Positions 25,078 to 37,466 of a stretch of DNA of 50,043 nt are shown one piece after another. Within the stretch, counting starts at the first letter, position 1, and each line of letters starts with the position of its first letter. The translations under genes and the position numbers were made by a program. This DNA comes from Didymodactylos carnosus (Eukaryota > Rotifera > Eurotatoria > Philodinida > Philodinidae): positions 1 to 50,043 of the forward strand of contig CAJNOQ010000458.1 in the NCBI GenBank assembly GCA_905250885.1. The letters are read 5' to 3'. A model generated the notes under the pieces. That model had not been told where the DNA came from. It was given only the letters and a program-made list of their open reading frames with translations, and did not search any database.

Positions 25078-26442
25078 TCAAACTTCAGTTGAACTCAGTG
25101 CAGGTGTAGTCGTATGATGGCTACGACTCTGTTGTTCATTAATAGCGAGCAATGGTCGGCTAGTATCCATTACAGATGTTGTTCGTGTTAATTTTTTAAG
25201 TAAATCTTGATCAATATGATTATCATTTCCATTTGTTAATAAACAAACATTTGTCATTGACATAGATATTGTTGAAAGACGTTTTACATGTTTTAAAATA
25301 TCTTTTACTTTTGTCGATTTAATTCGAGAATAAACAGTTTCATTACGTTGAGATGAAAGATCTGTTCGACAACCTTTGTCAATTAATAATTGAACAATTT
25401 CACTATTATCACGATCAACTGCCCAATGTAATGCTGAAACAAATGAATTATAATCATACTGTCTAATGTTATTCTCGAGTGGAAAATATAAAACTTACCT
25501 GTCCATCCTTGTTTATCCGTATCATTCATATTACAATTGGATTCTAATAGAACAAGTGCCACACTCGGATGATTATGATAGGCAGCTGTTAAAGATAAAG
25601 CGACAAAACATTCTAATTATTGTTGAGAAAAAATATGAATACATACCGTACATCAAGGGTGTAAATTGATCATTATCGATCTTATTCACATCGGCACCGG
25701 CTTCAATTAACATACAACATATTTCAGCTAACATTGGTTCAATGTCAACAGAAGAGGGGAATGGCGGTGGAGGAGAACGACTAAAGTAAGAAAATAAAAT
25801 GGAATAATTAATCTAATGACGAATATAGGCTTCTTCGTAATTATTATAAATATACATTACCATAATTCATGTAATGCTGTTCTTCCTTGTTCTGTTTGAG
25901 CGTCAATATCAGTTCCAGCTTCTAGCAATGTCAAAATAATATCAGGATGAGCCCAATAGCAAGCTTTCATCAATGGTGTCCATCCTAGTTTATCTTTGAG
26001 TAGAAAAAGAGTAATTATCATTAAAAAACAAAAAAAATGAATATTATTTTGCAATTTTACCTCTTGCATTAATTTCACTACCAGCTTTTATTAATTTTTT
26101 TGCTATTTCTGTATAACCCCGTTGGGCTGCGTGATGAAGTGGTGAGGCGTCACGAGAATCTTTCACTTCAATTTTGGCATTGTTACGTAGTAATATTTCC
26201 ACCACTAAATCATGTCCATTCGCTGATGCCTAAAACAAATAGCCAATTGATTGTATCAATTCATTAGTTGAATAAATTTTTCATACAATTAACAATGGTG
26301 TCGATTGAGTTTCAAAGGATAGCCAATCAATATTAATTGTATGATAAACACGATCATTTTCCAACATTTTTTCAACTAAATGAGCTTTTCCCAATCCACA
26401 CAAATTGTAAAAACGTTCATTTCGACTATCGATATTTCCCAT
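25078..26442 (-). CDS. Ankyrin-repeat protein, 344 aa, six exons
   Basis: Exons 26442-26287, 26229-26061, 25993-25861, 25780-25647, 25585-25499 and 25433-25078 join in frame (1035 bp including the stop) with GT-AG introns of about 57-86 bp. Ankyrin repeats run from about residue 10 to 260. Examples are STPLLIASANGHDLVVEILL, ASPLHHAAQRGYTEIAKKLI, GWTPLMKACYWAHPDIILTL, TPLMYAAYHNHPSVALVLLE and GWTALHWAVDRDNSEIVQLL. A proline-rich loop (RSPPPPFPSS) interrupts one repeat. The last 80 or so residues are Ser/Thr-rich, not ankyrin, ending STEV*. STEV resembles a class I PDZ ligand (S/T-x-V), so a scaffold role is possible, but that is inference. No catalytic, SOCS-box or membrane segment is visible. 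Ankyrin domains bind protein partners; the partner is unknown. Confidence 0.9.
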
Positions 26443-29400
26443 TTTTTCTTTAAAAAAAAAGTAAATAAAACATTATATTCAGATGGAAGTAATAACTAGT
26501 GACATAACATACTGATTTTGTTTTGTTTTCTTTTGTGTTATTATGAAACAGATATAGAGATGGATGTGCGTTCAAACGAATATTCTTCTTCTACTCATTT
26601 ATTGGACACTTGAACAATCATCACGAGTAAAAAAAGAGATAGAAAAACAACATATCTATCTGAAAGACAAGTAGATAAAAGATATGTGTTACCAACAATG
26701 AAGGCGAGAGGAGAAAAAAAGTACCATTATAAGTAGAGATATGAGTGAAGCACAAAGATGCATTATGCAAAAATGAATCAAGAAAAATATATACCATCTA
26801 AAGGATTAGTTTCCCTCGGTGATATCTAACAAGATTAGTAATACCATCCTCATTTTTCTACTCTTTTACTTTTAATCATTTATTAATAATTAAAACCCTC
26901 TCCAAAAATATTAGTTTAGTAACTCAATATTAATTTTAAACTTCAAACATTTAATACATTTAAAAATAAATATCGTTTATATTGTGAGATTAAATTTAAA
27001 ATTCAAAAAATCGTATAACAGTCGCTACACATTCAATTCACATTCATATAAATGGTACTTCAACTTTTGTTTCTAAAAACGAATAATCGATTTTACTATA
27101 TGATAGTTAATAACCGATTATCAAATCATATATCTTCAGCCATCTTTATTGAATTGTTCACTGAAAAATTATTACTATTAAAAGACGAACGATAAGTAAT
27201 GCTTAACATTTCACTCACGACATTTGATCGGACACTGTAATACTAATCTGTGAGTTTAATCATAAGCTCAAGTTTTGTCATAAAATGAATTTTCTTTTAA
27301 CAGATAATCTTCAATCTAAATGCATTTTATTATTTTTAATCGAAAAACCATGTATTATCGTCAAACATGTATGTTTTTTTATTCCTTCTGCCATTTATCA
27401 CTTTGTGTATGTGTTTCTCTGTGTATTTCTTTTTTGCAACATATTTCCTTTTCTTTCTTTTTTTCTCCTTCCAATAACGAACAATGAACTGTATAATATT
27501 TGAAGATTTCCTCGGTTTTTTTTAATCCCACTCGGTTGCTTTTACCTGTGCATTATTAAATTCGTCTAATATTTCACACATGTTCTTCTTACATTTTTCT
27601 TTCCATCAAAAGATGGATGGCCTTACTGTGCTCTTTTTCTTCTTTTTTTTTTTCAATCACGTTTCTGTATTCATAGATATAAATTAATATCAAGGGAGGA
27701 GTCTTGCTCTTCATTCGAAAAACGTAGAACAACGAGAATGTTCTCTTAATTATAACCTAACTGAAAAGAGAAGAACATCATTATTATCTAACAAGTGCAA
27801 TACATTTAACTTCATTAATAAAAACACTTAAAAAAACAAAAAAAAACCTAACTATCAAAGGTCATTATTGACCTTGATTTTCATTTTTTTTTTTTAAAGT
27901 AATTTTAAAACTACACTACATATATTCTTCTTCTCGACTATGTCAGAGTGGCAAACTATTAACAAAAAATCAATCATTACGTTTTAGAATAGAAAAATGT
28001 ATATATTTATAAAAATTTGGCACTTGACATATATTCGACAATATTTTATTTTTAATTACCTATATAATGATCATTAAAATAACGATGACTAAACACAGCT
28101 GGGAAAAATAGTTGAATACATTGAAGTACTACTTTGAAACAATATCTAGAGTAGGACAGCTTGAAGCGGAAGATGTCCCATTATGATGACAAGAATAGTA
28201 CCATTTCCAGCATAATAAAACATACAGCAGAAGATTGAAAAAAAAAAATAAAACAAAAAAAAACAGGTAAACATGTGAAAGCGACGTGATCAAAACAAAA
28301 TAGAAAAAGATCGATTATAACTTTTTCTTACATCCGTGTTCAATTATCCAAGTTATGTAACAAGATTATGTATATATTTCTCTATGTATGTGCAAGGATT
28401 TTTTTATACTTCTCACTTCATTTGTCTTTATTGTCTTGGAAAACGAGTCAACTTGAAGGCCGATAATGTCAAAATGAAGCACATAGACATACACAGTTTT
28501 ATTTTATAATCGGGAAAAGGAGCAGAAGAAAAAAAGAAAACAGTTTGATTGATCTTTTTTTTTATGTTTTGTAAAAACGGAAACTATTTGGTACATAGTA
28601 AATTTGTAAAAACGGAAATATTCGAACGATCGTGTTGTTTAATTTTTTTTTTAGAAACCAACAAGATTCTGTGAACCAGGTACAAAAACAACAAAAAAAA
28701 CTTCAATAGATAGAATAAAACAATAGATTAAACATCAGGAGACATTACATTGACTTTCCCGCAGTAGGAACAAAGACAAAATCATTTTCTCAAAAGGATA
28801 AAAAAATAATTATCTTAATGGTATTACTATAAGTAAAGACATCTAAGAATAGAAATTATAATTTAATTATCACACACTTGATTAACAACGATAGTAGAAA
28901 ATGTCATATGACTGCGTTCATACATATCGAATAACTCGACATTTTCTAACTTATCCTAAGAAACAATTGTATCAAACTAACGAATCCAAGAAAAAGAAAA
29001 CCACATCTGTCATACATTATATTTGAAAATAAGCTGATAAAGAACACTAATATTTTGTACAAGTATAAATGGAATATAATTGTTTTTCAACTGACAACCT
29101 TCGAAACGGTTGTTTTTTTATGCTAGATGAATTTATTCAATGTTAACTAATGCCTCACATTTCTTCTCACTTTGACTGTAAATTAAGAATAATTCATCAT
29201 GTTTTATATACTATAATATTTTATTTTGCCATAAATAACCTTCTCGTGTCAAATTTTTTTGTTATTCAATATCTATTATTCTAGCATATTATTCTAAAAT
29301 ATACCCTTGATATTTAAATGAAAATAGGCATGTTTGTACATATATAAAAGTGAACCTTTATACTTTTTTATTTGTTTGTATAAGACACTGTATCAGACAC

Positions 29401-31484
29401 GAATAACATATGTACACACACATCCTGTTTTAATAATCAATATGTACGACATCTATATTAGCCAATACGTATAGAATAGTCGTGTCTGTCATAAAATTAG
29501 TGCTTCGAGCACAATGAGAAGTAAAAAAATAAAAAATAAACTGTGCAAAGAGAGAAAAAATTATCTATAAGAATGGTATTAACGTAAACCAATTGTCTAA
29601 CATAGATCAATTTAATAATCCTTTTTGATCTTATAAAAAATTTCGAAGGACTGATTGTATATTTCTACTATAGTTTTTTTCTCACACACATAGATATATA
29701 CATAGGCCTAGAAGTTCATTTCAAGAATACTTTCATGTCTTTGAGGAAAAATGTTGTCTGTGATAAAATGTGACGAGATTTTTTTTATTCTTCTATCATA
29801 CATACACTCACCTTTCTTCTTCTCTTTTTCAAAAAGTAACTATGTTAACTAACCATCACTGTTACAACCAATATTCAAGAAAAATTAAAAGAAAACTATT
29901 CATCAAACGTATGATTCTTTTTTTTCAATCAACTCTACTCATGTATAGTGAGAAAAGCCCCTTTTCCTTGTCATCATCATCATCATCATCCTCATCTCTT
30001 CTTTCTTTTTACAATATTTCTTAAATATAATCGCATTGCTCTGTGATCAAATAGCAGACTTTCACTTACAAAAAACAGAACATATTTTTTGGCATCGATT
30101 TTCTTCTCTCTTTTTTTTTTTTATTCAGATAAGCCGTTGGAAGAAATATATACTAGAAAAATTTTGCTAAGAATATGGAAAGAAAAGAAAGAGAGACAAA
30201 AGATGGAATGAGTCAATATACAGTATTTTGTGGTTATTATTAGAATCGTACACAATCATCTCATATCTTGCGGTTATGTTATTTTATATTTATCTTGAAC
30301 ACAACACAGAACATATGACGATGATAAATATCTCGATTAAAAACTGACAAACAAAAGAGATTGTTCAAAATAAATACTTTTACATTAATATATATATATA
30401 TATTCATGTAATTGGTATTAACGACATCGAGAGATAAATATTTACGATTAATTTGATCAAAAACCATAACATAGACAGAAGTGTTCAATTTTTCCTAATG
30501 TTTTTCATTCTCATAAAAAATATAAAACTTATGTCGTCGTTTTTTACTTAAAAATAGAACATATGATAAAGTTGATAGTTAATAGAGAAGTTTCGTACCT
30601 TATTTTTTTTTGTACAATTAAAATAAAATGACTACCAGTTGTTTTTTCTCTCGAAAAAACGTTTTCGTTCTATAACAAGTATCCTTGATTATATTGGTTT
30701 TTCTTTCAGTTTTGCACTTCAATTCAATGCTGAACAAAAAAACATACAGGAAGATTTTCTCTTGCTCTCTTTTTCTTTTTCTTTTTTTCTTTTCCTCTTA
30801 AATAAATTGACTAGACGTACATTATGAATATTTACCTTGAATGATAAAGATAAATCAATAAAAAAAAAAAAGTTTAGAAAATAGAATAATCTAGAACTAC
30901 GAATAATGATACAACCTAGGAGAGAAAAGAATCTTACTAGTGTTAGTTTAACTTTTCTCGAATTATGTACGGTATTTTTGTACATCAATTATTGTTTTTC
31001 TCTTTACGATTCGTACCTTCTTTGATAAGTATACGTGCGTAAAAAATCGCTCTACGGAATAACTGATAATATCGAAGAAAACCGGATATTATTAAGGTAT
31101 ATGGTATATTAAAAAACCGGCGATAAATTAAAAATAATATAAGAAGTCGAAAATCAAAAAAATATTTGATACTATTCAATCGTTCTATGAATAAATGTAT
31201 TTGTTTGACAAGCAAGAATGACTTTGAATAATTGTCCTATTAAAATAACAACAAAAAAACAAAATTTGTCTAATATTACACGAAAGACAAATAACAACAC
31301 AACAATAGATTCATAGTAAAAAACTTTACAAAAAAAATAAATTATTTTAAACATTGTGTTTTTTAGCTCTTCTAGACGTCTTGAATTTTTAAGATTTGCA
31401 CAAATGAGACGAGAAATCAAATGTTGTGAGTAGCTAATGATTTAATGGAATGTAATCACCGTCAATACAAAAATCAGCATTTTA
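26443..31484. other. Five-kilobase gene-free AT-rich stretch
   Basis: I see no supported gene, only low-complexity AT-rich DNA, poly(A)/poly(T) runs and a (TCA)n run at 29970-29996. The open frames here are short and dominated by F, L, S and K as expected from composition. Confidence 0.5.
29970..29996. repeat. (TCA)n microsatellite
   Basis: Tandem TCA units with one TCC interruption, seen directly. Confidence 0.9.
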
Positions 31485-31840
31485 ACATAATGAGAGTTTT
31501 AGTTGTATAGTTGGATGTGAAATGTTTCGTCACATGGAAACCAATAATAAAATGCTATTGTTTGCCCCGTCCAATAAACATAAAACCAAAACCATCTTTA
31601 AGTTGATCGAATAAATGGGAGAGAAATACATGAGTATAAAATAGATCTAGAGTAACAAAATATATATTACAACAACAAAAGAGAAGATTTTCTATACATT
31701 AAAAACATACATAAATAAACCATAAGTGCGAATATATATGTTGATTCAAGTCCTGTAGCCATTGTATGAATCAATCGAATGTTATAAACAACGTGATAAT
31801 AATTAATTACATATTGATAATTGATCATTAGTTCAGGGGT

Positions 31841-31996
31841 CAGAGGTGCAGAATCTTACGTTTGCGCAACCGGCCGGTTGTGGAAAAATTTTGAAAAAAT
31901 GTCTTTACTGTGGAAATTTATGGGAAATCGTCGACACTAGGAAAAATTTTTCGGTTCTGGAAATTTTTGGATTTTGTGTAAGGTTCTGCACCTCTG
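31841..31996. mobile_element. hAT-like MITE, 156 bp, within the EMC1 pseudogene
   Basis: Terminal inverted repeats are CAGAGGTGCAGAATCTTAC and GTAAGGTTCTGCACCTCTG (one mismatch). The flanks 31833-31840 (TCAGGGGT) and 31997-32004 (TCAGGAGT) agree at 7 of 8, an hAT-type 8-bp duplication. The CAGrGGTGC-type tip also fits hAT elements. No coding content. It lies between the exon ending near 32095 and the C-terminal EMC1 remnants. Confidence 0.82.
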
Positions 31997-33635
31997 TCAG
32001 GAGTATACATAATTAAACATTCTTCTCTAGATAAAATGATAGCGATATGTTAGTTATGAAAAATACTGTTACATATTAACGTTTACCTATCCGTTGGTGT
32101 CAAATCAAGTAGTCATCTAGGATCAATAAACATCCATGGTATTTCAATAAGCATTCCATTTGGAGTTATCACTATAGAAGGAAAAAAAACATCTTCAAAT
32201 CTTTTACTAGCTAGGTCATCTCAATAGAGTCAAGTCGTAGAAGAGAATCAGAAAAGTGATAGAGATAAATATCGTTTTATTAATACCCTTGAACTCATGA
32301 TTTAAATTAGTATTTAGTTTGTTTAAGTGTATAAGTTCTACAACACAGACTACAGACAACTCCAGAGATGTCTCAAGTAAATGTTGAACTTAAGATCATG
32401 TTCCAAACAAACAAAAGTCAAAAAGCAAACTTAAGATTTTGGATTAAACATCACAAATTAAGTGAATAATTAATTAATCAATCATTTAAGTGTAAGAGCT
32501 CCTCAAGAATATTGATAAAATAATCTCCTGTACTTATTCTTACTGGTTATATCTTTTGCAGTTATTCCTTTTTCTGTTGTTGTCACCTGGATGGCTGTCA
32601 TACCATATGATAAAATATAAGCGTTCGCTTCTGCTATTGGTAATATTGGATCAAAGGATAAAAATGATGAAAAATTATATTGGGTTAAACCTTCAAATAA
32701 TGCTACATTCACAGTTTCATTCAATACGTGTACTAAAAACGTTCTTCATTGATTTCTTGTTTTATTGATAGTTAAAATACATACTAGAATCCAATTTTCT
32801 GCTAATATCACATATACAGGTGTTTTAATTCTTTTATGCGTATGATCTAACTTTACTGATCCCGTGACGGTATCGAGCAAATATAAATTCACAAATGGCA
32901 CTAAAAAGACACCAACAGATATAACTATAGAAAATGTTACATAAGAGTATAGATAAGTACCTTTCTGATAATCTATACCTTCTGTAATGATAGCAATCAG
33001 ATGTGGATTAACATATTTGTACAAAACACTTCTATTATGTAACACAATTTAATTTGAATGAACACGGTCTAAATAATATAAAAAGTTTATAGATTATTGT
33101 CCAGAGAAGGTTCTCTTCAAGAATGTTTATTTATTTTACCTGTACTTAAACGTGTATGAATATTAACAATATTTTCATTCTTCAGACTTCTTGTAAATCT
33201 GTCGACTAAACGGAAAAATAATAGAAATAATAAATAAATCTTGAGAAATAATTGTTTTCTTACCGTTTATTCATTGTCATTCACCGTCGAATGGTAACCA
33301 TTGAATCCTTGTTCCGTTTTATCGAATAGGTAAACATACGTTGGTGTTGTTGTTTCTATTGTATGTGGTGATGAAACGTTTGGAAATGTATGAACCTGAA
33401 TAATGCAAAATAGAAGACTATAGAACTGAAAAAGATAAAGTAATGATTCTCATACTTTATTTGTTTTATCAATTAATATGAATACTTTTCGAAACTCATC
33501 AACGATCTGTGGTGATAAGAAGACTCAACGAATTTGATATGGTAATGTTGTACAAAGATTCATTACACTGTCACCTATATAAGGATTAAACGTTCTATTT
33601 GACTATTTTGAGATTTCTAAAAAAAAGAAAAAGGA

Positions 33636-33848
33636 ATGAACATTTCTGTTCTTACGTTAGCCATAAATATAGCGACACTCAACTGTATTGCAGGAAATTA
33701 TCGAGATACACCGCCTCCTAGTCCAGTTATGTTTGAAAATCGTGTATCGCACAGTCAGACATGGTATACTGGGCAACCTCAAATGGGCGGTGGAATGTAC
33801 TGTACTTATCTACCACAGAAAAATTACTTTATGTTTACTGAACATTGA
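33636..33848 (+). other. Unexplained 70-codon open frame in the EMC1 deletion interval
   Basis: On the plus strand, opposite to EMC1, an ATG opens a frame whose second half has a non-random look (TPPPSPVMFENRVSHSQTWY, then GQPQMGGGMYC), unlike the F/L/K-rich chance frames nearby. A TTGCAG precedes GAAATTATCG at about 33694, so it may be an exon fragment with a 3' splice site rather than a whole gene. Product not recognised. Confidence 0.25.
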
Positions 33849-34404
33849 ACACTTTAATCTGATATACTTGTATTAGTTTAAATTCTTCGCTATGTTTTTT
33901 TTTATTGTACGCTAACTATCATGTAATAAATCACTAAAATTTATTGTTTTACACAACAAATAATCAAGTATGGATAAGTTTTCTTTGTACTTCGACGAGC
34001 CAGACGCTTTTCTTTAAATTAAACAACGGTCTCCTTCTGTCACTTTGTTATTCATACATCAGATAGTCTGAACAAAGACGTGAACAGGGTTCTACTTCTG
34101 TATCATCAGAGAAATAAGCGAAAATTTTTTGTATTGTTTTCAATACTCAAAGGCATATAACTATCCTTGAGTGTTTTAATGGTAGAAGTGATAAAGATGA
34201 TCATACTCACATATTTTGCGTGTTTCTAAATTTAGCATAGCCAGAACATTTTCACTTGTTGATACAATCATTCGATTTGTGATCGGAGGTTGATAAGAAT
34301 CTTGAACAAAACCAACATATTGATGGTGCCTATAGAAACAAAAACACATATAAACAATATAGTCACATCAAATAAGGAATGCCTAAATTATACTTCGATT
34401 CTTT

Positions 34405-34835
34405 TCTCCTATATATGCGTAACTTGGATTTTTCTGAAAAATGTAAATCTGTAACTTTTTGTGCTGTTTTCTCGTCTTTATATCTTTTGAACGAAAAAAT
34501 GCTCGATGCTCGTTGGGATGTCTTATTTTGCGAAGAAAAGTGTGTTTTACAAAATGGCCTATCTCAACGCCCTAGGATTCTTGGCTATGGAAGTACATCA
34601 ACGAAACGTAGATATTCATTGTTTAAAAAAAGTTTTTTAAGAGTAGTGTTCAATGTTTTTGCAATATCTCCTTAATCAACAATCCTAGAACGCTGAGATA
34701 TGCCATTTTATAAGACACATTTTTCTTCACAAAATGAGACATCCGAAAGAGCATCGAGCATCTTTTCGTTCAAAAAGTCTAAAGGCGAGAAAATAGCGTA
34801 AAAAGTTACGGATTTTTGCGCCAGTTACATAGAAT
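34405..34835. mobile_element. Foldback element of about 430 bp between EMC1 pseudogene exons 1 and 2
   Basis: Inverted arms of about 165 bp lie at 34405-34580 and 34675-34835. Shared blocks include GAACGAAAAxATGCTCGATG, GATGTCTyATTTTG, GAAGAAAAxTGTGT and a CTAGGATT tip. No transposase. It occupies the first intron position of the EMC1 copy. Confidence 0.85.
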
Positions 34836-35762
34836 TACCCATGTCTCTTCTTCAAGACTAGAGGAATTTTTTTCTGCAAATTATACCCTTAAAAAACTCA
34901 AACTGAGTACGAAGTGATAGATATCCATCAAATTTTCCAATTTGATCTTCAAACAAGCCACATACATTTGATAATTTCATCATAGGACATGATACAATTA
35001 ACAAATTCATCTAAAACAGATAAGGAATAGCAAAAGCAAGCAGAACGGTAAATGTTTATTGATTCTTCTTCAATCTGATTATGGCATGAAGATTTTGCAA
35101 ATAACCTGGCCTCCGACTGTAACTTTTTAAAAAAGAGGAATTTAAGTGAAAATGAGGAAAAATAGAAGATCCTGAGAAATTCAATTTAATAATTCTTTGC
35201 GAATCAAAAATGACATAAAACCATCGCCCTTTTTTCCATTTTATGTTATAAGACGACTTTTTGCTTTCAATCAATAGACAGCATACGACTTTCATCATCT
35301 ACTAAGCTAGTTTAATGAGGGAAATTAGCCAAAAATAGAAATACAAATGTTTACACATGCTGTTTAGCATTATCAAAATAAACCGTTACCTAAAGTTCAC
35401 TGTTCTTCTTATCTAAAAAACCTTAACAAGAGTTGTCAGAAGACAATAAATCGAAGTTATTTTTCTCAAGAAAATTCATCGTTCATTTCACACTGCATTT
35501 AATAGAAGAAGAGATGAGAATTAGTAATTACGGTGAAGAGATCGCCGAGATGTTCAACAATTTCCGCTAACAGTTTTTGTTCTTTCTACAAACTTTTGGT
35601 AAGTTTTGTCAGGTTTTTTCCGACATTTGCAGAAAAAGGAGGCAAAAGAGGACGAATCGAAGACCAGAAGATAACGTATCGTTGTAAAGTTGTTAATTAC
35701 TGATTGTATAAATTGTGCGTAATTTATTTTTGAAGGCTCTCGAGTATCTTCTCTTCCTCCAT

Positions 35763-35792
35763 ATTATAATAATTATAATAATAATAATAATA
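35763..35792. repeat. (TAA)n microsatellite
   Basis: Tandem TAA-type units, seen directly. Confidence 0.9.
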
Positions 35793-35919
35793 GTTTAATA
35801 TGGGCGTAACGCAATTATTAATTTTCGTTCAGTTAGAAGATCTTCTCTTCCTGTTTTAGAGCCGTCTGATCAGCGGATTAACTTTACAAAATTCTTCACA
35901 ACGAAAGAAGAGCACTTTT

Positions 35920-36019
35920 AATCAAAAATTGATCTTTATTTAACATGATTTTGTTTTTGAAAAATAAAACAACAACTTAGTAAAGAAACAAAAAAACCAT
36001 GTGAAGAATTCTTTCATTG
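35920..36019 (-). repeat. RPL38 3' UTR end, duplicated at 40522-40621
   Basis: This 100-bp block recurs in the same orientation with three substitutions. It contains the AATAAA signal and ends about 15 bp beyond it, where cleavage would be expected. Confidence 0.85.
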
Positions 36020-36079
36020 ATTGACGTTGTTGTTATTAGTTTTGTTTGAATTCATCACTTGTATTTGTTTATTGTTCTT

Positions 36080-36403
36080 TTATGATGTACTTTTTGTTTT
36101 AGGTTTAATTTCTTTTACATTAAGTCCCGGTGGTAATGACTGTTTGACTTTTTCAGCTTTTTCTTTATCACTAACAATCACTGAAAAAGAAAGCAGCAAC
36201 AAAAGATAAACATATTATGAGTGACGAAAAGTTCTTTTTTGTTTTAGCATACATGTATAAAGATATCGACTACAACGTATTTTAAATTTTGTATTTCCAC
36301 TACGTGTGCCATGCTCAGGATTACGTTTTATTGTAACAGATTTAGCATCTTTTCGCCGAGCAAATATCAAAAAATCTTTAATATCCTTGATTTCTTTTGG
36401 CAT
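36080..36403 (-). CDS. RPL38: 60S ribosomal protein L38 (eL38), 83 aa, two exons
   Basis: Exon 36403-36253, a GT-AG intron of 72 bp (donor GTATGC, acceptor TTTTTCAG), then exon 36180-36080 ending TAA. The product begins [20 protein letters not shown], continues [19 protein letters not shown] and [20 protein letters not shown]. That is near-complete agreement with animal eL38. The join T|TG restores the Leu of the family's YLYTL motif. Two differences from the usual 70 residues are visible: an insert of about nine residues (PEHGTRSGN) before the second strand, and an eight-residue tail (PKTKSTS-type) after VKEIK. eL38 sits on the solvent side of the large subunit near expansion segments, where such additions can be tolerated. 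The minus-strand AATAAA at 35940-35935 is the likely poly(A) signal. Confidence 0.97.
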
Positions 36404-36805
36404 GTTTCTGTTCTTATGGTTTTAAACAAAATTATGTATATCTAAAACGAAAAACACAAAAACTTATCAGATTTAGAGAATAATTTTATTTAAATGAAAT
36501 TATCCTGAAATTCGCAAACCTGTGAAGAATAATATTTTAGAATATCTCCAACCTTAAAGCAACACCTCAAATTTTAATGTAACCTATAGAAAACTTTAGA
36601 GCTATTTTGCATGTTTCTATCCTGCCGGAGGCTCTGAAAAAATTATGTTTGTTATATGGTTAGAACTATAAAGGCTTTAACTGAAGTGCTCAACACACGA
36701 TCATACAGAGAGAAGAATCTGAAAAATCTGATAGTACGCAGGATTACCACTAACAACGAAGATTTCCATGCGTCCTCTTAAGAATATACTTTATTTTATA
36801 AATTG

Positions 36806-37004
36806 TATGATTAATTACGAATCTGAGAAACCATAAGTGCTACTATCAAAACGTTAAAAAGCTAAACCCGAACATGTTTTACTACTACATTCTTTCATAC
36901 TATAAGGATCTTTTTTGTGGTGCAGAGGGTGAAAATGTCTGTAGGAATAGCTTTTTAACCTTTTGATAGCAGCACTTATGATTTTCAGATTCGCAGTTAG
37001 AGTC
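36806..37004. mobile_element. Short foldback MITE, about 200 bp
   Basis: Arms of about 50 bp: CGAATCTGAGAAACCATAAG, GTGCTACTATCAAAA, GTTAAAAAGCTA on the left, with the inverse on the right at about 90% identity. It lies about 400 bp upstream of RPL38 and could influence its promoter region. Confidence 0.8.
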
Positions 37005-37466
37005 ATAGAAGTAATAAACAAAGGAATAATTATAATGACCATAATTTTACATTAGATGTTTTTGAAATACAATTGTGTGATACCACTCTTCACATAAATC
37101 AGCTTTCCCTTATTACCAGCATGCTTAATGCAGATCCTATACATATACTGTTGGTGCGAATGTAGTGTATGTATATAACGACAACCACACAAACTAAAGA
37201 CTCAATCTTACTGACAATTGGTTCACGAGAATACCGATTTTTATCGTAGCACAGAGCCTCAACCCGCACCCTTCTCTAATTTACGTGAATATCAGAAATA
37301 ACGTATTAAATATACACTGATGATCACTTTAGGTGCGAAGACTGAATGTTTTTTCGACAAATACCAAATATGAACTTCAAAGAGGACCTTTGCTTAAATT
37401 TCAAAGGATCAGTCTTTCCTCCTATCAAAAGCGAATCTGTAAAATGGCACTAGCGTCTTGCCTATA

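Larger units (their letters stand above)
31485..35010 (-). pseudogene. EMC1: Degenerate EMC1 (ER membrane protein complex subunit 1) copy
   Basis: The minus strand carries ordered EMC1 pieces. 35010-34925 is the signal region plus LFEDQIGKFD; 34329-34211 has HQYVGFVQD and IVSTSENVLAMLNLET. Then come 33574-33456 (DEFRKVFILIDKTNK), 33395-33264, 33205-33140, 33068-32961 (HNRSVLYKYVNPHLIAIITE), 32900-32785 (YLLDTVTGS, VILAENWIL), 32732-32544 (FEGLTQYNFSSF, TTTEKGITAKDI), 32171-about 32095, and C-terminal traces to about 31485 (ATGLESTYIFA, FDQLKD). In-frame stops lie at 33525-33527 (TGA), 33267-33269 (TAA), 33049-33051 (TAA), 32113-32115 (TGA) and 31555-31557 (TAG). About 600 residues of the luminal middle are absent, with only 640 bp in their place. 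The exon-1 donor looks lost (GG|ATATCT where TG|GTATCT is expected). EMC1 is a core subunit of the ER membrane insertase, so a working copy must exist elsewhere. Splice sites of most remaining exons are intact, which suggests fairly recent decay. Confidence 0.88.
35011..36079. other. Spacer and RPL38 3' UTR
   Basis: The right part (35920-36079) is the RPL38 3' UTR with a minus-strand AATAAA at 35940-35935. The rest has an (ATA)n run at 35763-35792 and an 80-codon frame at 35056-35298 with no recognisable product. Confidence 0.5.
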
